Shown: positions 16,813 to 26,037 of the stretch, piece after piece
Position numbering within the stretch: the first letter of the stretch is position 1
Layout of the letters: each line of letters starts with the position of its first letter
Assembly (NCBI RefSeq): GCF_000812875.1
Contig: NZ_JSYK01000003.1
Location: 62,001 to 126,000 of the forward strand
DNA: 64,000 nucleotides
DNA from: Kaistella solincola
Lineage (GTDB): Bacteria; Bacteroidota; Bacteroidia; Flavobacteriales; Weeksellaceae
Direction: 5' to 3'
Translations under genes and position numbers: made by a program
The notes under the pieces: model-generated
The model's input: only the letters and a program-made list of their open reading frames with translations
Told to the model about the DNA's origin: nothing
Databases searched by the model: none

Positions 16813-19800
16813 ATGTCAAACAAAAATAAAACAAGTAATTTTACAAAAATTACGATTGGACTTGCTTCTCCGGAAATCATTTTGCAGGATTCCCGCGGTG
16901 AAGTTTTAAAGCCCGAAACTATTAACTACCGTACGCACAAGCCGGAAAGAGATGGTCTTTTCTGTGAGAAAATCTTCGGTCCTGTTAAGGATTATGAGTG
17001 TGCGTGTGGTAAATACAAAAGAATCCGATACAAAGGAATCGTTTGTGACCGTTGTGGTGTAGAAGTTACAGAGAAAAAAGTTCGTAGAGAAAGAATCGGC
17101 CATATTGGTTTGGTTGTTCCTGTAGCGCACATCTGGTATTTCCGTTCTTTGCCGAATAAAATCGGATATCTTTTAGGATTGCCGTCTAAGAAATTAGACA
17201 TGATCATCTATTACGAAAGATATGTCGTAATTCAGCAGGGTATGGCGAAAAAAGCCGACGGCGCTGACTTTGATGACAAAGAATTCTTAACTGAAGAAGA
17301 ATATCTGGATGTTTTGGAAACTTTACCACCGGATAATCAATATTTAGATGATTCGGACCCGAATAAATTCATCGCCAAAATGGGTGCTGAAGCGGTTGAA
17401 GAATTATTGAAAAGAATTGATTTAGATGCATTGTCGTTCGATTTACGTCACAAAGCACACAACGAATCTTCAAAACAAAGAAGAACTGAAGCCTTAAAAA
17501 GATTAAACGTTGTTGAAGCCTTGAGAGGTGCAAACACACGTATGGTCAACCGTCCCGAATGGATGATTATGAGAGTGCTTCCGGTTATTCCACCCGAATT
17601 GAGACCTTTGGTTCCATTGGATGGTGGTCGTTTTGCGACTTCAGATTTAAATGACCTTTACCGTCGTGTAATCATCAGAAACAACCGTTTGAAGAGACTT
17701 TTAGAGATTAAAGCTCCGGAAGTAATTCTTCGAAACGAAAAAAGAATGTTGCAGGAATCGGTGGATTCACTTTTTGATAATACCAGAAAATCTTCTGCTG
17801 TAAAATCAGAATCCAACAGACCGTTGAAATCACTTTCTGATTCACTAAAAGGTAAGCAAGGTCGTTTCCGTCAAAATTTATTAGGAAAACGTGTGGATTA
17901 TTCTGCGCGTTCGGTAATCGTCGTAGGTCCAAACTTACAGTTACACGAATGTGGAATTCCAAAAGATATGGCAGCGGAACTTTACAAACCGTTCATCATC
18001 AGAAAACTGATTGAAAGAGGAATTGTAAAAACCGTAAAATCTGCCAAAAGAATCATCGACAGGAAAGAACCTGTTGTTTATGACATCCTAGAAGGCGTAA
18101 TGAAAGGTCACCCAGTACTTTTAAACCGGGCACCTACGCTTCACAGATTAGGAATCCAGGCCTTCCAACCAAAAATGATTGAAGGAAAAGCGATTCAACT
18201 TCACCCGTTGGTAACAACGGCATTTAATGCCGATTTCGATGGTGACCAGATGGCTGTTCACTTACCTTTAGGTCCGGAAGCTATATTAGAAGCACAGCTT
18301 TTAATGCTTGGTTCCCAGAATATCTTGAACCCTGCAAATGGTTCACCGATTACCGTTCCTTCTCAGGACATGGTTTTGGGTCTGTATTTTATGACCAAAG
18401 AATTATCTTCAACTGATGATATGAAAGTGAAAGGTGAAGGCCTTGCTTTCTATTCTCCGGAAGAAGTAGAAATCGCTTATGCTGAAGGACAGGTGTCTTT
18501 AAATGCAAAGGTAAGATGTAGAGTTCCTGTGAAAGAAGAAGGAGAATTGGTAACACGACTTACCGAAACTACGGTGGGTAGAGTTTTATTCAACCAGATT
18601 GTACCGAAAGAAGTTGGTTTTGTAAATGAACTTTTAACCAAGAAATCATTGCGAAATGTAATTGGTAGAATCTTGGCCGATACTGATTTCCCGACAACTG
18701 TACGCTTCCTGGATGATATGAAAGACTTAGGTTACTCCAATGCATTCAAAGGTGGTCTCTCATTTAGTTTAGGAGATATCGTAATTCCGGAAGAAAAGAA
18801 AAGCATGATCGCTACCGCTGTGGAAACAGTTGATGAGATCAAGGCCAACTATAACATGGGATTGATTACCGATACCGAAAGATACAACCAGGTAATTGAC
18901 GTTTGGACCAATACCAACGCCGGATTAACCGAGATGATCATGAGCAGAATGAAAACCGACCAAGGTGGGTTCAATTCCGTGTACATGATGCTTGATTCCG
19001 GTGCAAGGGGTTCCAAAGAGCAAATCCGTCAGCTTTCCGGTATGCGTGGATTGATGGCAAAACCGCAAAAAGCGGGCTCTACAGGGGCAGAAATTATTGA
19101 AAACCCAATTGTGGCCAACTTTAAAGAAGGTCTGTCAATTTTGGAATACTTTATCTCCACTCACGGTGCTCGTAAAGGTTTAGCAGATACCGCTTTGAAA
19201 ACTGCCGATGCGGGTTACCTGACCAGAAGATTGGTAGATGTGGCGCAGGACGTTATCATTACAGAAAACGACTGTGGTACTTTACGAGGAACAGAAATTA
19301 CACCGCTTAAGAAAAACGATGAGATTGTTGAAAGACTTTCTGAAAGAATCTTAGGTAGAGTTTCTTTACATAATGTTTACGATCCCGAAACCGACGAAAT
19401 TATTTTGGAAGCTGATCAATTAATTGATGAAGCAATCGCCAAAAAAATCGAAGCTGCGGGTATCGATATCGTAGAAGTTCGTTCGCCATTGACTTGTGAA
19501 GCGAAAAAAGGAATATGTGCCGCTTGTTACGGTAGAAACTTAGCAACCGGAAAACCAATTCACATGGGTGAAGCGGTAGGTGTTATCGCAGCACAATCCA
19601 TCGGTGAGCCGGGAACTCAGTTAACATTGAGAACCTTCCACCAAGGGGGAACTGCAGGAAATATCTCCGAAAATCCTTCCATCGTTGCAAGACGTGATGG
19701 TATCGTAGAAATGGACGAAATCCGTACCGTAACTTCCGAAAACGAAGAAGGTAAAAAAGCGGAAATCGTAGTTTCACGTTCGACAGAATTCCGTTTGGTA

Positions 19801-21078
19801 GCAGACAATGCTGCCAGAACGCCATTAATGGTTGCGAATATTCCTTATGGATCTGAGTTGGCTGTAAAACCGGGTGACAAAGTGAAAAAAGGTGATTTAA
19901 TCTGTAAGTGGGATCCGTATAACGCGGTAATTATTGCAGAATCTGCAGGTAAAATCGAGTACGAAGATATTATCCAAGGGGTTTCCTTCCAGTTGGAAAT
20001 TGATGAGCAGACTGGTTTTGAAGAGAAAGTAATTTCTGAATCTAGAAACAAGAAAGCCGTACCAACTTTGAAAGTTGTAGACTCTAAAGGTGTTGAACAA
20101 AAAGCTTATAACCTACCGGTTGGCGCTCACATTATGGTAAATGATGGTGAGAAGATTAAAGCAGGTAAAGTAATGATCAAGATCCCAAGAAAATCAGCAA
20201 AATCAGGGGATATCACCGGTGGTCTTCCTCGTGTTACCGAATTGTTCGAAGCGAGAAATCCTTCCAACCCGGCGGTAGTTACAGAAATCGATGGTGTAGT
20301 ATCTTATGGAAAAATCAAAAGAGGTAACCGCGAGTTGATCGTAGAAGCTAAAACCGGAGAAATCTCCAAATATTTGGTGAAACTTTCCAACCAGATTCTG
20401 GTACAGGAAAATGACTTCGTGAGAGCTGGTTCGCCACTTTCTGATGGATCTACCACACCGGATGACATCTTGAAAATCAAAGGACCAACTGCCGTTCAGG
20501 AATATTTGGTTAATGAAATTCAGGAGGTTTACCGACTTCAAGGGGTGAAAATCGATGACAAACACTTTGAAATTATTGTTCGTCAGATGATGACCAAAGT
20601 TTCAATTGTAGATGGTGGAGATACTCAGTTTCTCGAAGGTGCTTTAGAGCACAAAGGTGATTTCTTAGAAGAAAACAACCGCGTTTTCGGCCTTAAAGTA
20701 GTTGTTGAAGCTGGCGATTCGAAAGAATTTAAACCAGGTCAGATGATTACTGCAAGAGAACTTAGAGACGAAAATTCTAAACTGAAACGTGAAGATTTAG
20801 CCTTGGTAGAAGTTCGTGAAGCTTTATCAGCAACGGCAACTCCTGTTTTACAGGGGATTACCAGAGCCGCGCTTCAAACCAAATCGTTCATGTCGGCGGC
20901 TTCCTTCCAGGAAACTACCAAAGTTTTGAATGAAGCAGCAGTTTCCGGAAAAGTAGATTACCTGAGCGGTCTGAAAGAAAATGTAATTGTAGGACACAGA
21001 ATTCCTGCAGGTACAGGTCTGAAAGATTATCAAAATGTAATCGTAGGTTCTAAAAAAGAATTCGAAGACATCAATTAA
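16813..21078 (+). CDS. rpoC: DNA-directed RNA polymerase subunit beta'
   Basis: The beta' subunit carries the catalytic magnesium. The 1421-residue protein shows the N-terminal zinc site [20 protein letters not shown] (near residue 62), the catalytic NADFDGDQM (near 471), the second zinc site [13 protein letters not shown] (near 895-907) and the trigger-loop region. It is complete and of Bacteroidota length. It is in one operon with rpoB and probably with the DUF3467 gene that follows after 98 nt. Confidence 0.99.
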   Translation: MSNKNKTSNFTKITIGLASPEIILQDSRGEVLKPETINYRTHKPERDGLFCEKIFGPVKDYECACGKYKRIRYKGIVCDRCGVEVTEKKVRRERIGHIGLVVPVAHIWYFRSLPNKIGYLLGLPSKKLDMIIYYERYVVIQQGMAKKADGADFDDKEFLTEEEYLDVLETLPPDNQYLDDSDPNKFIAKMGAEAVEELLKRIDLDALSFDLRHKAHNESSKQRRTEALKRLNVVEALRGANTRMVNRPEWMIMRVLPVIPPELRPLVPLDGGRFATSDLNDLYRRVIIRNNRLKRLLEIKAPEVILRNEKRMLQESVDSLFDNTRKSSAVKSESNRPLKSLSDSLKGKQGRFRQNLLGKRVDYSARSVIVVGPNLQLHECGIPKDMAAELYKPFIIRKLIERGIVKTVKSAKRIIDRKEPVVYDILEGVMKGHPVLLNRAPTLHRLGIQAFQPKMIEGKAIQLHPLVTTAFNADFDGDQMAVHLPLGPEAILEAQLLMLGSQNILNPANGSPITVPSQDMVLGLYFMTKELSSTDDMKVKGEGLAFYSPEEVEIAYAEGQVSLNAKVRCRVPVKEEGELVTRLTETTVGRVLFNQIVPKEVGFVNELLTKKSLRNVIGRILADTDFPTTVRFLDDMKDLGYSNAFKGGLSFSLGDIVIPEEKKSMIATAVETVDEIKANYNMGLITDTERYNQVIDVWTNTNAGLTEMIMSRMKTDQGGFNSVYMMLDSGARGSKEQIRQLSGMRGLMAKPQKAGSTGAEIIENPIVANFKEGLSILEYFISTHGARKGLADTALKTADAGYLTRRLVDVAQDVIITENDCGTLRGTEITPLKKNDEIVERLSERILGRVSLHNVYDPETDEIILEADQLIDEAIAKKIEAAGIDIVEVRSPLTCEAKKGICAACYGRNLATGKPIHMGEAVGVIAAQSIGEPGTQLTLRTFHQGGTAGNISENPSIVARRDGIVEMDEIRTVTSENEEGKKAEIVVSRSTEFRLVADNAARTPLMVANIPYGSELAVKPGDKVKKGDLICKWDPYNAVIIAESAGKIEYEDIIQGVSFQLEIDEQTGFEEKVISESRNKKAVPTLKVVDSKGVEQKAYNLPVGAHIMVNDGEKIKAGKVMIKIPRKSAKSGDITGGLPRVTELFEARNPSNPAVVTEIDGVVSYGKIKRGNRELIVEAKTGEISKYLVKLSNQILVQENDFVRAGSPLSDGSTTPDDILKIKGPTAVQEYLVNEIQEVYRLQGVKIDDKHFEIIVRQMMTKVSIVDGGDTQFLEGALEHKGDFLEENNRVFGLKVVVEAGDSKEFKPGQMITARELRDENSKLKREDLALVEVREALSATATPVLQGITRAALQTKSFMSAASFQETTKVLNEAAVSGKVDYLSGLKENVIVGHRIPAGTGLKDYQNVIVGSKKEFEDIN

Positions 21079-21138
21079 AATAAGACAAAAAGACATCAGA
21101 TTTCAGAATTTTAATTTCTGAAGTCTGATTTCTGAAGT

Positions 21139-21168
21139 CTACAATCTAAAATTAAAAATTTAAAATAT
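21139..21168. repeat. Short TCTACAATCTAAAAT repeat between rpoC and DUF3467
   Basis: The spacer contains duplicated TTTCTGAAGTCTGA-like words (from 21112) and then CTACAATCTAAAAT, the same word as in the rpoB-rpoC spacer. Confidence 0.5.
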
Positions 21169-21176
21169 TTCAAAAA

Positions 21177-21491
21177 ATGGACAACCAAGATCAAAACCAA
21201 AATCAAGATCAGAACAACATTAACATTAACTTAAACGAAATGGTTGCACAGGGCGTATATTGCAACCTTGCGTTGGTGAATAATTCACCTTCAGAATTCG
21301 TTTTGGATTTTATCCAGATGATGCCCGGAGTTCAGCAGGCAAACGTAAGATCAAGAGTAATTCTTGCTCCATTGCACGCAAAAAGAGTATTGGCAGCTTT
21401 GCAGCAAAACATCGCGAACTACGAGCAGCAGTTTGGTGAAATCAAAGAAGTTGAACCTTTCGTATTAGGTCAAAATAACGTACAGGCGTAA
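21177..21491 (+). CDS. DUF3467 domain-containing protein
   Basis: This 104-residue protein has an N-terminal Gln/Asn-rich segment (DNQDQNQNQDQNNININ) followed by the DUF3467 core with GVYCNLALVNNSPSEFVLDF and RVILAPLHAKRVLAAL. The family is of unknown function and is commonly linked to rpoC in Bacteroidota, which hints at a transcription-related role without proving one. A terminator follows, so this is probably the last gene of the rpoBC operon. Confidence 0.9.
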   Translation: MDNQDQNQNQDQNNININLNEMVAQGVYCNLALVNNSPSEFVLDFIQMMPGVQQANVRSRVILAPLHAKRVLAALQQNIANYEQQFGEIKEVEPFVLGQNNVQA

Positions 21492-21515
21492 TTAGTTTCC
21501 ACGTTTTTTCAAACT

Positions 21516-21547
21516 AAATCCCGGTTCAGTAATGTACCGGGATTTTT
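21516..21547 (+). terminator. Terminator of the rpoBC operon
   Basis: AAATCCCGGT pairs with ACCGGGATTT around TCAGTAATGT and is followed by Ts. Confidence 0.85.
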
Positions 21548-21649
21548 CATTTGTGTTTTTGAGAGAAGCTCACAGCAAGCTGTTTTTGAGAAATTTTTTC
21601 TCCATCATTTGTGTACCTGCAAATATACATTCAATTAAGGTAAAGTTTT

Positions 21650-21667
21650 TGTACATTGCTGTACATT
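21650..21667. promoter_or_regulatory. Direct repeats TGTACATT before an unknown gene
   Basis: TGTACATT occurs at 21650-21657 and 21660-21667 (period 10, one helical turn), with a related TATACATT at 21624-21631. The arrangement suggests an operator, but the cognate regulator is not known. Confidence 0.35.
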
Positions 21668-21708
21668 ATTAACTGCCGGCAAGTGACACAAATAGAAATG
21701 TTAAATTC

Positions 21709-22926
21709 ATGAATCGGAATACAGACGCACTTCTTCAGCTCCGTCTAAATGTAATTGATCAGTTTGGGAAGCAGATCGTAACTGCCACCGACTGCGAAAA
21801 TCTTGCAGCTATTCTTGCAGAAAAACTTAAGACCAATATCAGTGCCCAAACTTTGCGGCGGTTTTTTGGATTGATTAAAGCATCTTCACAACCAAGCCTC
21901 TATACATTGGATATCCTGGCGAAATTTTGCGGATTTACCGATTTTCATCACTTTGCAGATTTTAAGACAAACAGCGAGCTGGAATTATTCTTCGGTTCTG
22001 CCGAAGATTCAGGAAATGATTATTGGCTTAAAAGTGAGCAACTTTGCAGGCAAATAGCTGATTCGCCCTTTCACCTTGCCACCATCCATCACCGAATGAT
22101 GCCTTTTCCATTAGTTAGAAAATATTTCATGGAAAATCACCCGATGCGCGACATGCTTGGGACCGTGTATTCGCAATACTTCATGTCTTACCTTAAATTC
22201 AACCAAACAAACGAAGCCCGAATTTTTGCATATGGTTTCCTCTACCAAAGTGCTTTTTTACAAGGAAATCAGGAACTTATGCACCTTTTTTTTCAAAAAG
22301 TAAAGGAGACAGAACTTTCGCCGGAAGTGTTTGTAATTCCCGCCGGACTGAAATTCGGAATAACACTTCATTATGCCGATTATATCGGTGATGAAATTCT
22401 GTTCACTAAAACGTATTCAGCAATGAAAGCCAGTCGCGAACTATATATTTCCGCTTCAAAATCCTCTGTCTGCAGTTTTGAATACACGGTTCTTGAATCG
22501 CTGATTTTTACGGAACGTAAAAGTGAAATACGGTTATTACTCGAAAACAACACTTTCCAAAGCAGTGCTCAGCAAAATTTTATTCCGTCTCAAAGGAAAT
22601 TAACACACGATGAGGTTTGGAAAATTCTCTCTGCAGTCGGCTATCACAAAATCGGCGACGAAGAAACTGCCAAAAAATTTGCAGAGCGTGTAAATCTGGA
22701 AAATCTCGGTTTTGGCTGGCAAAAATATTATTCAATAATCTATTACTTCCTGCTGCTTGAAATTGTAGAATTAAAAGAAAAGTCCAAAATTCTTAAAAAA
22801 CTGCATCATCTAATTTCGGAAACGCATTTCACGCACTTTGAAGAAAAACTATCGTTATACAATTCGAAGAAGCAACAGTTTGCTGGAACCAACCAAGTTG
22901 AACCTTTAATGGGTAAAAACATTTAG
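21709..22926 (+). CDS. Hypothetical protein, possible DNA-binding N-terminus
   Basis: I do not recognise a named family for this 405-residue protein. Residues 1-85 contain ISAQTLRRFFGLIK and LYTLDILAKFCGFTDFHHFA. This N-terminal pattern recurs in Bacteroidota proteins and resembles a helix-turn-helix-like segment. The remaining ~300 residues are helical, rich in Phe/Tyr/Leu, with no signal peptide or membrane span, and could form TPR-like helical repeats. It is monocistronic, following a terminator and a region with TGTACATT direct repeats. A cytoplasmic regulator is a reasonable guess, not a demonstrated function. Confidence 0.7.
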   Translation: MNRNTDALLQLRLNVIDQFGKQIVTATDCENLAAILAEKLKTNISAQTLRRFFGLIKASSQPSLYTLDILAKFCGFTDFHHFADFKTNSELELFFGSAEDSGNDYWLKSEQLCRQIADSPFHLATIHHRMMPFPLVRKYFMENHPMRDMLGTVYSQYFMSYLKFNQTNEARIFAYGFLYQSAFLQGNQELMHLFFQKVKETELSPEVFVIPAGLKFGITLHYADYIGDEILFTKTYSAMKASRELYISASKSSVCSFEYTVLESLIFTERKSEIRLLLENNTFQSSAQQNFIPSQRKLTHDEVWKILSAVGYHKIGDEETAKKFAERVNLENLGFGWQKYYSIIYYFLLLEIVELKEKSKILKKLHHLISETHFTHFEEKLSLYNSKKQQFAGTNQVEPLMGKNI

Positions 22927-23044
22927 TACAGCTTTTTTTAATCAATCCTGTTTCATTTAAAGGAATTGGGACTTTTTCCGGGCTAAAACCTCATTTTTTT
23001 ATAAAATTCCCTACTTTAGAAAAATGAAATAAATTTATTCTAGC

Positions 23045-23548
23045 ATGAAAAAAATAATTCAACTCTTTCTATTTCTATTCAGCGCAAATACTTTTTTTCC
23101 TGCTTCGCAGCCCTTTTTTCAGAAAACAGAACAGCTTATTTTAAAAGTCAAAGTTATCGGAATTAAAGACGGCGACACCGTTGAGGTTTTATATTATCAG
23201 CTTCCAATCGTCGTGCGGCTTGAACACATCGATGCGCCTGAAAAAAAACAGGCTTTTGGTTTTGTTTCAAAGCAAAAACTCGCTGAACTTGCTTTCGGAA
23301 AAACAGTAACATTAGTGAGCACCGGAAAAAAAGGAAATTACGATGCGCGCGGCCGCATAATCGCGGAAATTTATTTGAATGAAAAAACCTGCCTTAACAA
23401 AGAAATGCTGAAAGCAGGTTTAGCCTGGCATTATAAAAAATATTCCTTGAATCTGGAATATGCAAAGCTGGAACTTTTAGCACGCAGAAATAAAGTCGGT
23501 TTGTGGTCCGAAAAATCTCCCGTCGCGCCCTGGGAATACCGGAAATAA
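23045..23548 (+). CDS. Secreted thermonuclease-like (SNase) protein
   Basis: This is a 167-residue staphylococcal-nuclease-fold protein expected to cleave DNA and RNA outside the cytoplasm. A hydrophobic signal peptide covers about residues 1-22. The catalytic pattern is present: KDGDTVEVLY (calcium-binding Asp), VVRLEHIDAPE (Arg and Glu) and YDARGRIIAEI (second Arg). LAWHYKKYS and GLWSEKSPVAPWEYRK are typical of the C-terminal half. It is a single-gene unit with a strong terminator behind it. Confidence 0.9.
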   Translation: MKKIIQLFLFLFSANTFFPASQPFFQKTEQLILKVKVIGIKDGDTVEVLYYQLPIVVRLEHIDAPEKKQAFGFVSKQKLAELAFGKTVTLVSTGKKGNYDARGRIIAEIYLNEKTCLNKEMLKAGLAWHYKKYSLNLEYAKLELLARRNKVGLWSEKSPVAPWEYRK

Positions 23549-23552
23549 TTTC

Positions 23553-23586
23553 AAAAAAATATCGCCTTAAAAGACGATATTTTTTA
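23553..23586. terminator. Bidirectional terminator between SNase and ribB
   Basis: AAAAAATATCG pairs with CGATATTTTTT around CCTTAAAAGA. The flanking A and T runs would serve both convergent genes. Confidence 0.8.
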
Positions 23587-23591
23587 TTTTT

Positions 23592-24713
23592 CTATAGCTG
23601 CACCATTTCGGTGACTTCCACATCATAGCCGCCTACCAAAGGTTTTTGGTGAATATTCTGCGAAATCACACGGAATTTATTAATTCCTAAATTTTTCAAA
23701 ATCTGCGTTCCAATTCCGTAATCATGAAAATTCGAGGCTAAAGTCGGTCTTTTTTCCTGACCGTCCTGGAAGTCCAAAAACTGCTGAAGTTTGCGCATCG
23801 TGTTTTCTGAATTCGAAACGTTGTTGATGAAAATAATCGCGCCTTTTCCTTCAGCATTGATCATCGAAGTTACTTTTTCCAGCAAAGGTTTTTCACCACT
23901 TGTCAACCGGCTTAACACATCAAAATATGAATTTGAAGCCTGTACGCGCACTAAAATCGGTTCGTTTTCTGCCCATTTTCCTTTTGTTAAAGCAAAATGA
24001 ATTTGGTCTGTACTTGTTTCTTTAAAAGCGAAAAAATCAAATTCGCCATAGAAAGTTTTTACTTTTCTTTCCTCGATACGTGCGATTAAATCGCCTTTTT
24101 TCAGCTGATATTCAATTAAATCTTCGATGGAAACCAGTTTCAGGTCATGTTTTTTCGCCAGCGCGTACAGTTCCGGCAGTCTCGCCATGGAACCGTCATC
24201 ATTCATGATTTCGCAAATCACGCCGCCTTCCTGCAAGCCCGCAAGTTTAGTTAAATCAATGGCAGCTTCGGTGTGACCGGCCCTTTTTAAAACGCCGCCT
24301 TTTTTTGCGCGTAACGGAAAAATATGTCCCGGTCGCATAAAATCCGCCGGTTTTGTATTCGGATCCATTAAAGCTAAAATCGTTTTGCTGCGGTCGCTCG
24401 CGGAAATTCCGGTAGAAACGCCTTCACCCAACAAATCTACGGAAACGGTAAAAGCGGTTTCTTTCGGATCGGAGCTGCGCGTCACCATAATATCGAGGCC
24501 AAGTTCGTCGCATCTTTTTTCCGGAAGCGGCGTACAGATGAGACCGCGACCATGAATTGTCATGAAATTGATGATTTCCGGCGTCGTCAGTTCTGCAGCA
24601 GAAAGAAAATCTCCTTCATTTTCTCTGTTTTCATCATCAACTACGATGATGATTTTTCCGTTTTTTAGATCTTCAATCGCTTCAGCAATCGTATTTAATT
24701 GAATGTCTGACAT
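23592..24713 (-). CDS. ribB: 3,4-dihydroxy-2-butanone-4-phosphate synthase with degenerate GTP cyclohydrolase II domain
   Basis: RibB converts ribulose 5-phosphate to the four-carbon precursor of riboflavin. Residues 1-200 are a complete RibB domain (DDENRENEGDF, HGRGLICTPL, RPGHIFPLRAKKGGVLKRAG, HTEAAIDL, GGVICEIMNDDG). The following ~170 residues align by position with RibA, ending IGTQILKNLGINKFRVISQN. They contain no cysteine at all, and both the SECLTGD/RCDCG zinc region and the QEGRGIGL signature are missing, so GTP cyclohydrolase II activity is very unlikely. The start at 24713 is set by a promoter 19 nt upstream that lies beyond the in-frame longer start. The gene is 373 codons. Confidence 0.92.
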   Translation of the reverse strand: MSDIQLNTIAEAIEDLKNGKIIIVVDDENRENEGDFLSAAELTTPEIINFMTIHGRGLICTPLPEKRCDELGLDIMVTRSSDPKETAFTVSVDLLGEGVSTGISASDRSKTILALMDPNTKPADFMRPGHIFPLRAKKGGVLKRAGHTEAAIDLTKLAGLQEGGVICEIMNDDGSMARLPELYALAKKHDLKLVSIEDLIEYQLKKGDLIARIEERKVKTFYGEFDFFAFKETSTDQIHFALTKGKWAENEPILVRVQASNSYFDVLSRLTSGEKPLLEKVTSMINAEGKGAIIFINNVSNSENTMRKLQQFLDFQDGQEKRPTLASNFHDYGIGTQILKNLGINKFRVISQNIHQKPLVGGYDVEVTEMVQL

Positions 24714-24731
24714 TTTACTTTTAGATTTTTG

Positions 24732-24762
24732 CAAAGATACTGAGATTTAGCGCAATCGACAA
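24732..24762 (-). promoter_or_regulatory. ribB promoter
   Basis: On the minus strand, TTG (24760-24762) and TATCTTTG (24732-24739) are 20 nt apart, placing transcription start about 10-12 nt before the ATG at 24713. Confidence 0.75.
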
Positions 24763-24787
24763 TTGAAATACGGCTTTTGCTAAAAGC

Positions 24788-24866
24788 GAAAAATTTGTTC
24801 TTTTAACGCCCAATTTTTCTGTTTGATAAAAGTCAAAAATTTGTTCTTTTAATGCCCAATTTTTCG
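24788..24866. repeat. Two tandem copies of the AT-armed palindromic repeat
   Basis: AAAAATTTGTTCTTTTAA followed by GCCCAATTTTTC occurs twice, about 47 bp apart (24788 and 24835). The two copies differ at only one or two bases. Confidence 0.7.
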
Positions 24867-24875
24867 AATTTACTG

Positions 24876-24914
24876 AACGGAAAAATTTGCCGCTAAAATG
24901 CCTAAAAAATTTCT
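24876..24914. repeat. AT-armed palindromic repeat overlapping a stop codon
   Basis: GGAAAAATTTGCCGC and TGCCTAAAAAATTTC flank TAAAA. The element covers the stop codon (24902-24904) of the luciferase-like gene. Confidence 0.65.
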
Positions 24915-25900
24915 TTTACCACTTCGCTGAAAATCTCGTACGATCTTAAACGCGCTTGCTGCTCGTAGATGTGTGACGTAATCATCATTTCATCCACACC
25001 GAAAGCGGCTTGAAACTGCTGCATTTCATTTTTAATTTTTTCCGGACCGCCCACGAAACTGTAGCGCAACATGCGCAGAACGTGTGTTTTTTCCATGTAA
25101 TTCCAGACTTTTTCAATGTCGTCAACCGGCGGTGAATACGGTTTTCTGTCATTTCTAATGATATTCAGAAAAGCCTGATAAAGTGTAGTTGAAAGTTTTT
25201 TGGCTTCGGCGTCGGTCTCCGCGGCAATTCCGTTTACACACGCTATAATATATGGTGTCGGGAATTTTTCACTTGGCTGATAGTTTTGGCGGTAAATTTC
25301 AAAAGCGGCTTCCATCATATCCGGCGCAAAATGTCCGGCAAAAGCATAAGGTAAGCCCATTTCGGCAGCCAGCCACGCGCTGTCGGTGCTGGAACCTAAA
25401 ATATAAATCGGGATATCACAGCCTTCACCCGGAATTGCGCGGACCAGGCTTTCCGAATTTTCCGTGGAAAAATACCTTTGCAACTCCTGAATTTGATGCG
25501 GAAAATGCTGATTGATATTCTGCGGATTTCTACCCAGCGCTTTTGCCGTTAAACCGTCGGTTCCCGGCGCGCGACCAACGCCCAAATCAATTCTGTGCGG
25601 AAAAAGACTTTCCAAAGTCCCGAACTGTTCTGCAATGACGAGCGAGCTGTGGTTCGGCAACATGATACCGCCGGAACCTACGCGGATTTTTTTCGTTCCG
25701 TTTGCGATAAATCCGATTAATACTGAGGTTGCGGAGCTTGCAATGCTCGCCATATTATGATGTTCTGCCAGCCAGAAGCGTCTGTAATTAAGATTTTCCA
25801 CCTTTCTGGCAAGTTCTAAACTGTCATTAAATGTATCGTGTATCGTTTTATTCTGCTTTACCGGCGCTAAATCCAGTACAGAAAGTTCAAATTTTTTCAT
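24902..25900 (-). CDS. LLM class flavin-dependent oxidoreductase
   Basis: This 332-residue luciferase-like TIM-barrel monooxygenase is expected to use reduced flavin; the substrate is unknown. It begins KKFELSVLDLAPVKQ and has NYRRFWLAEHHNMASIASS, GGIMLPNHSSLVIAEQFGTLESLFPHRIDLGVGRAPG (abbreviated family hallmarks, quoted in parts) and IYILGSSTDSAWLAAEMGLPYAF. These are typical of the MsnO8-like subgroup often annotated YhbW. The gene is a single unit on the minus strand, divergent from the DUF4403 gene. Confidence 0.9.
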   Translation of the reverse strand: MKKFELSVLDLAPVKQNKTIHDTFNDSLELARKVENLNYRRFWLAEHHNMASIASSATSVLIGFIANGTKKIRVGSGGIMLPNHSSLVIAEQFGTLESLFPHRIDLGVGRAPGTDGLTAKALGRNPQNINQHFPHQIQELQRYFSTENSESLVRAIPGEGCDIPIYILGSSTDSAWLAAEMGLPYAFAGHFAPDMMEAAFEIYRQNYQPSEKFPTPYIIACVNGIAAETDAEAKKLSTTLYQAFLNIIRNDRKPYSPPVDDIEKVWNYMEKTHVLRMLRYSFVGGPEKIKNEMQQFQAAFGVDEMMITSHIYEQQARLRSYEIFSEVVKEIF

Positions 25901-26037
25901 AAAAAGTAAGTTACCAAAATAGTTTTAAAATTTCCGGAAATTCTGCCTATCATTGTGATTGATTTTTTCGAGCAGAAATGGCAAATTTTTTCGTTTTATC
26001 AATTTTCCGCAATTTTGCGTTACAAAAAATAAACCTA

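Noticed and set aside
23592-24713. Fully bifunctional RibBA
   Set aside because: The RibA half lacks all zinc cysteines and the catalytic loop, so the bifunctional name would be misleading.
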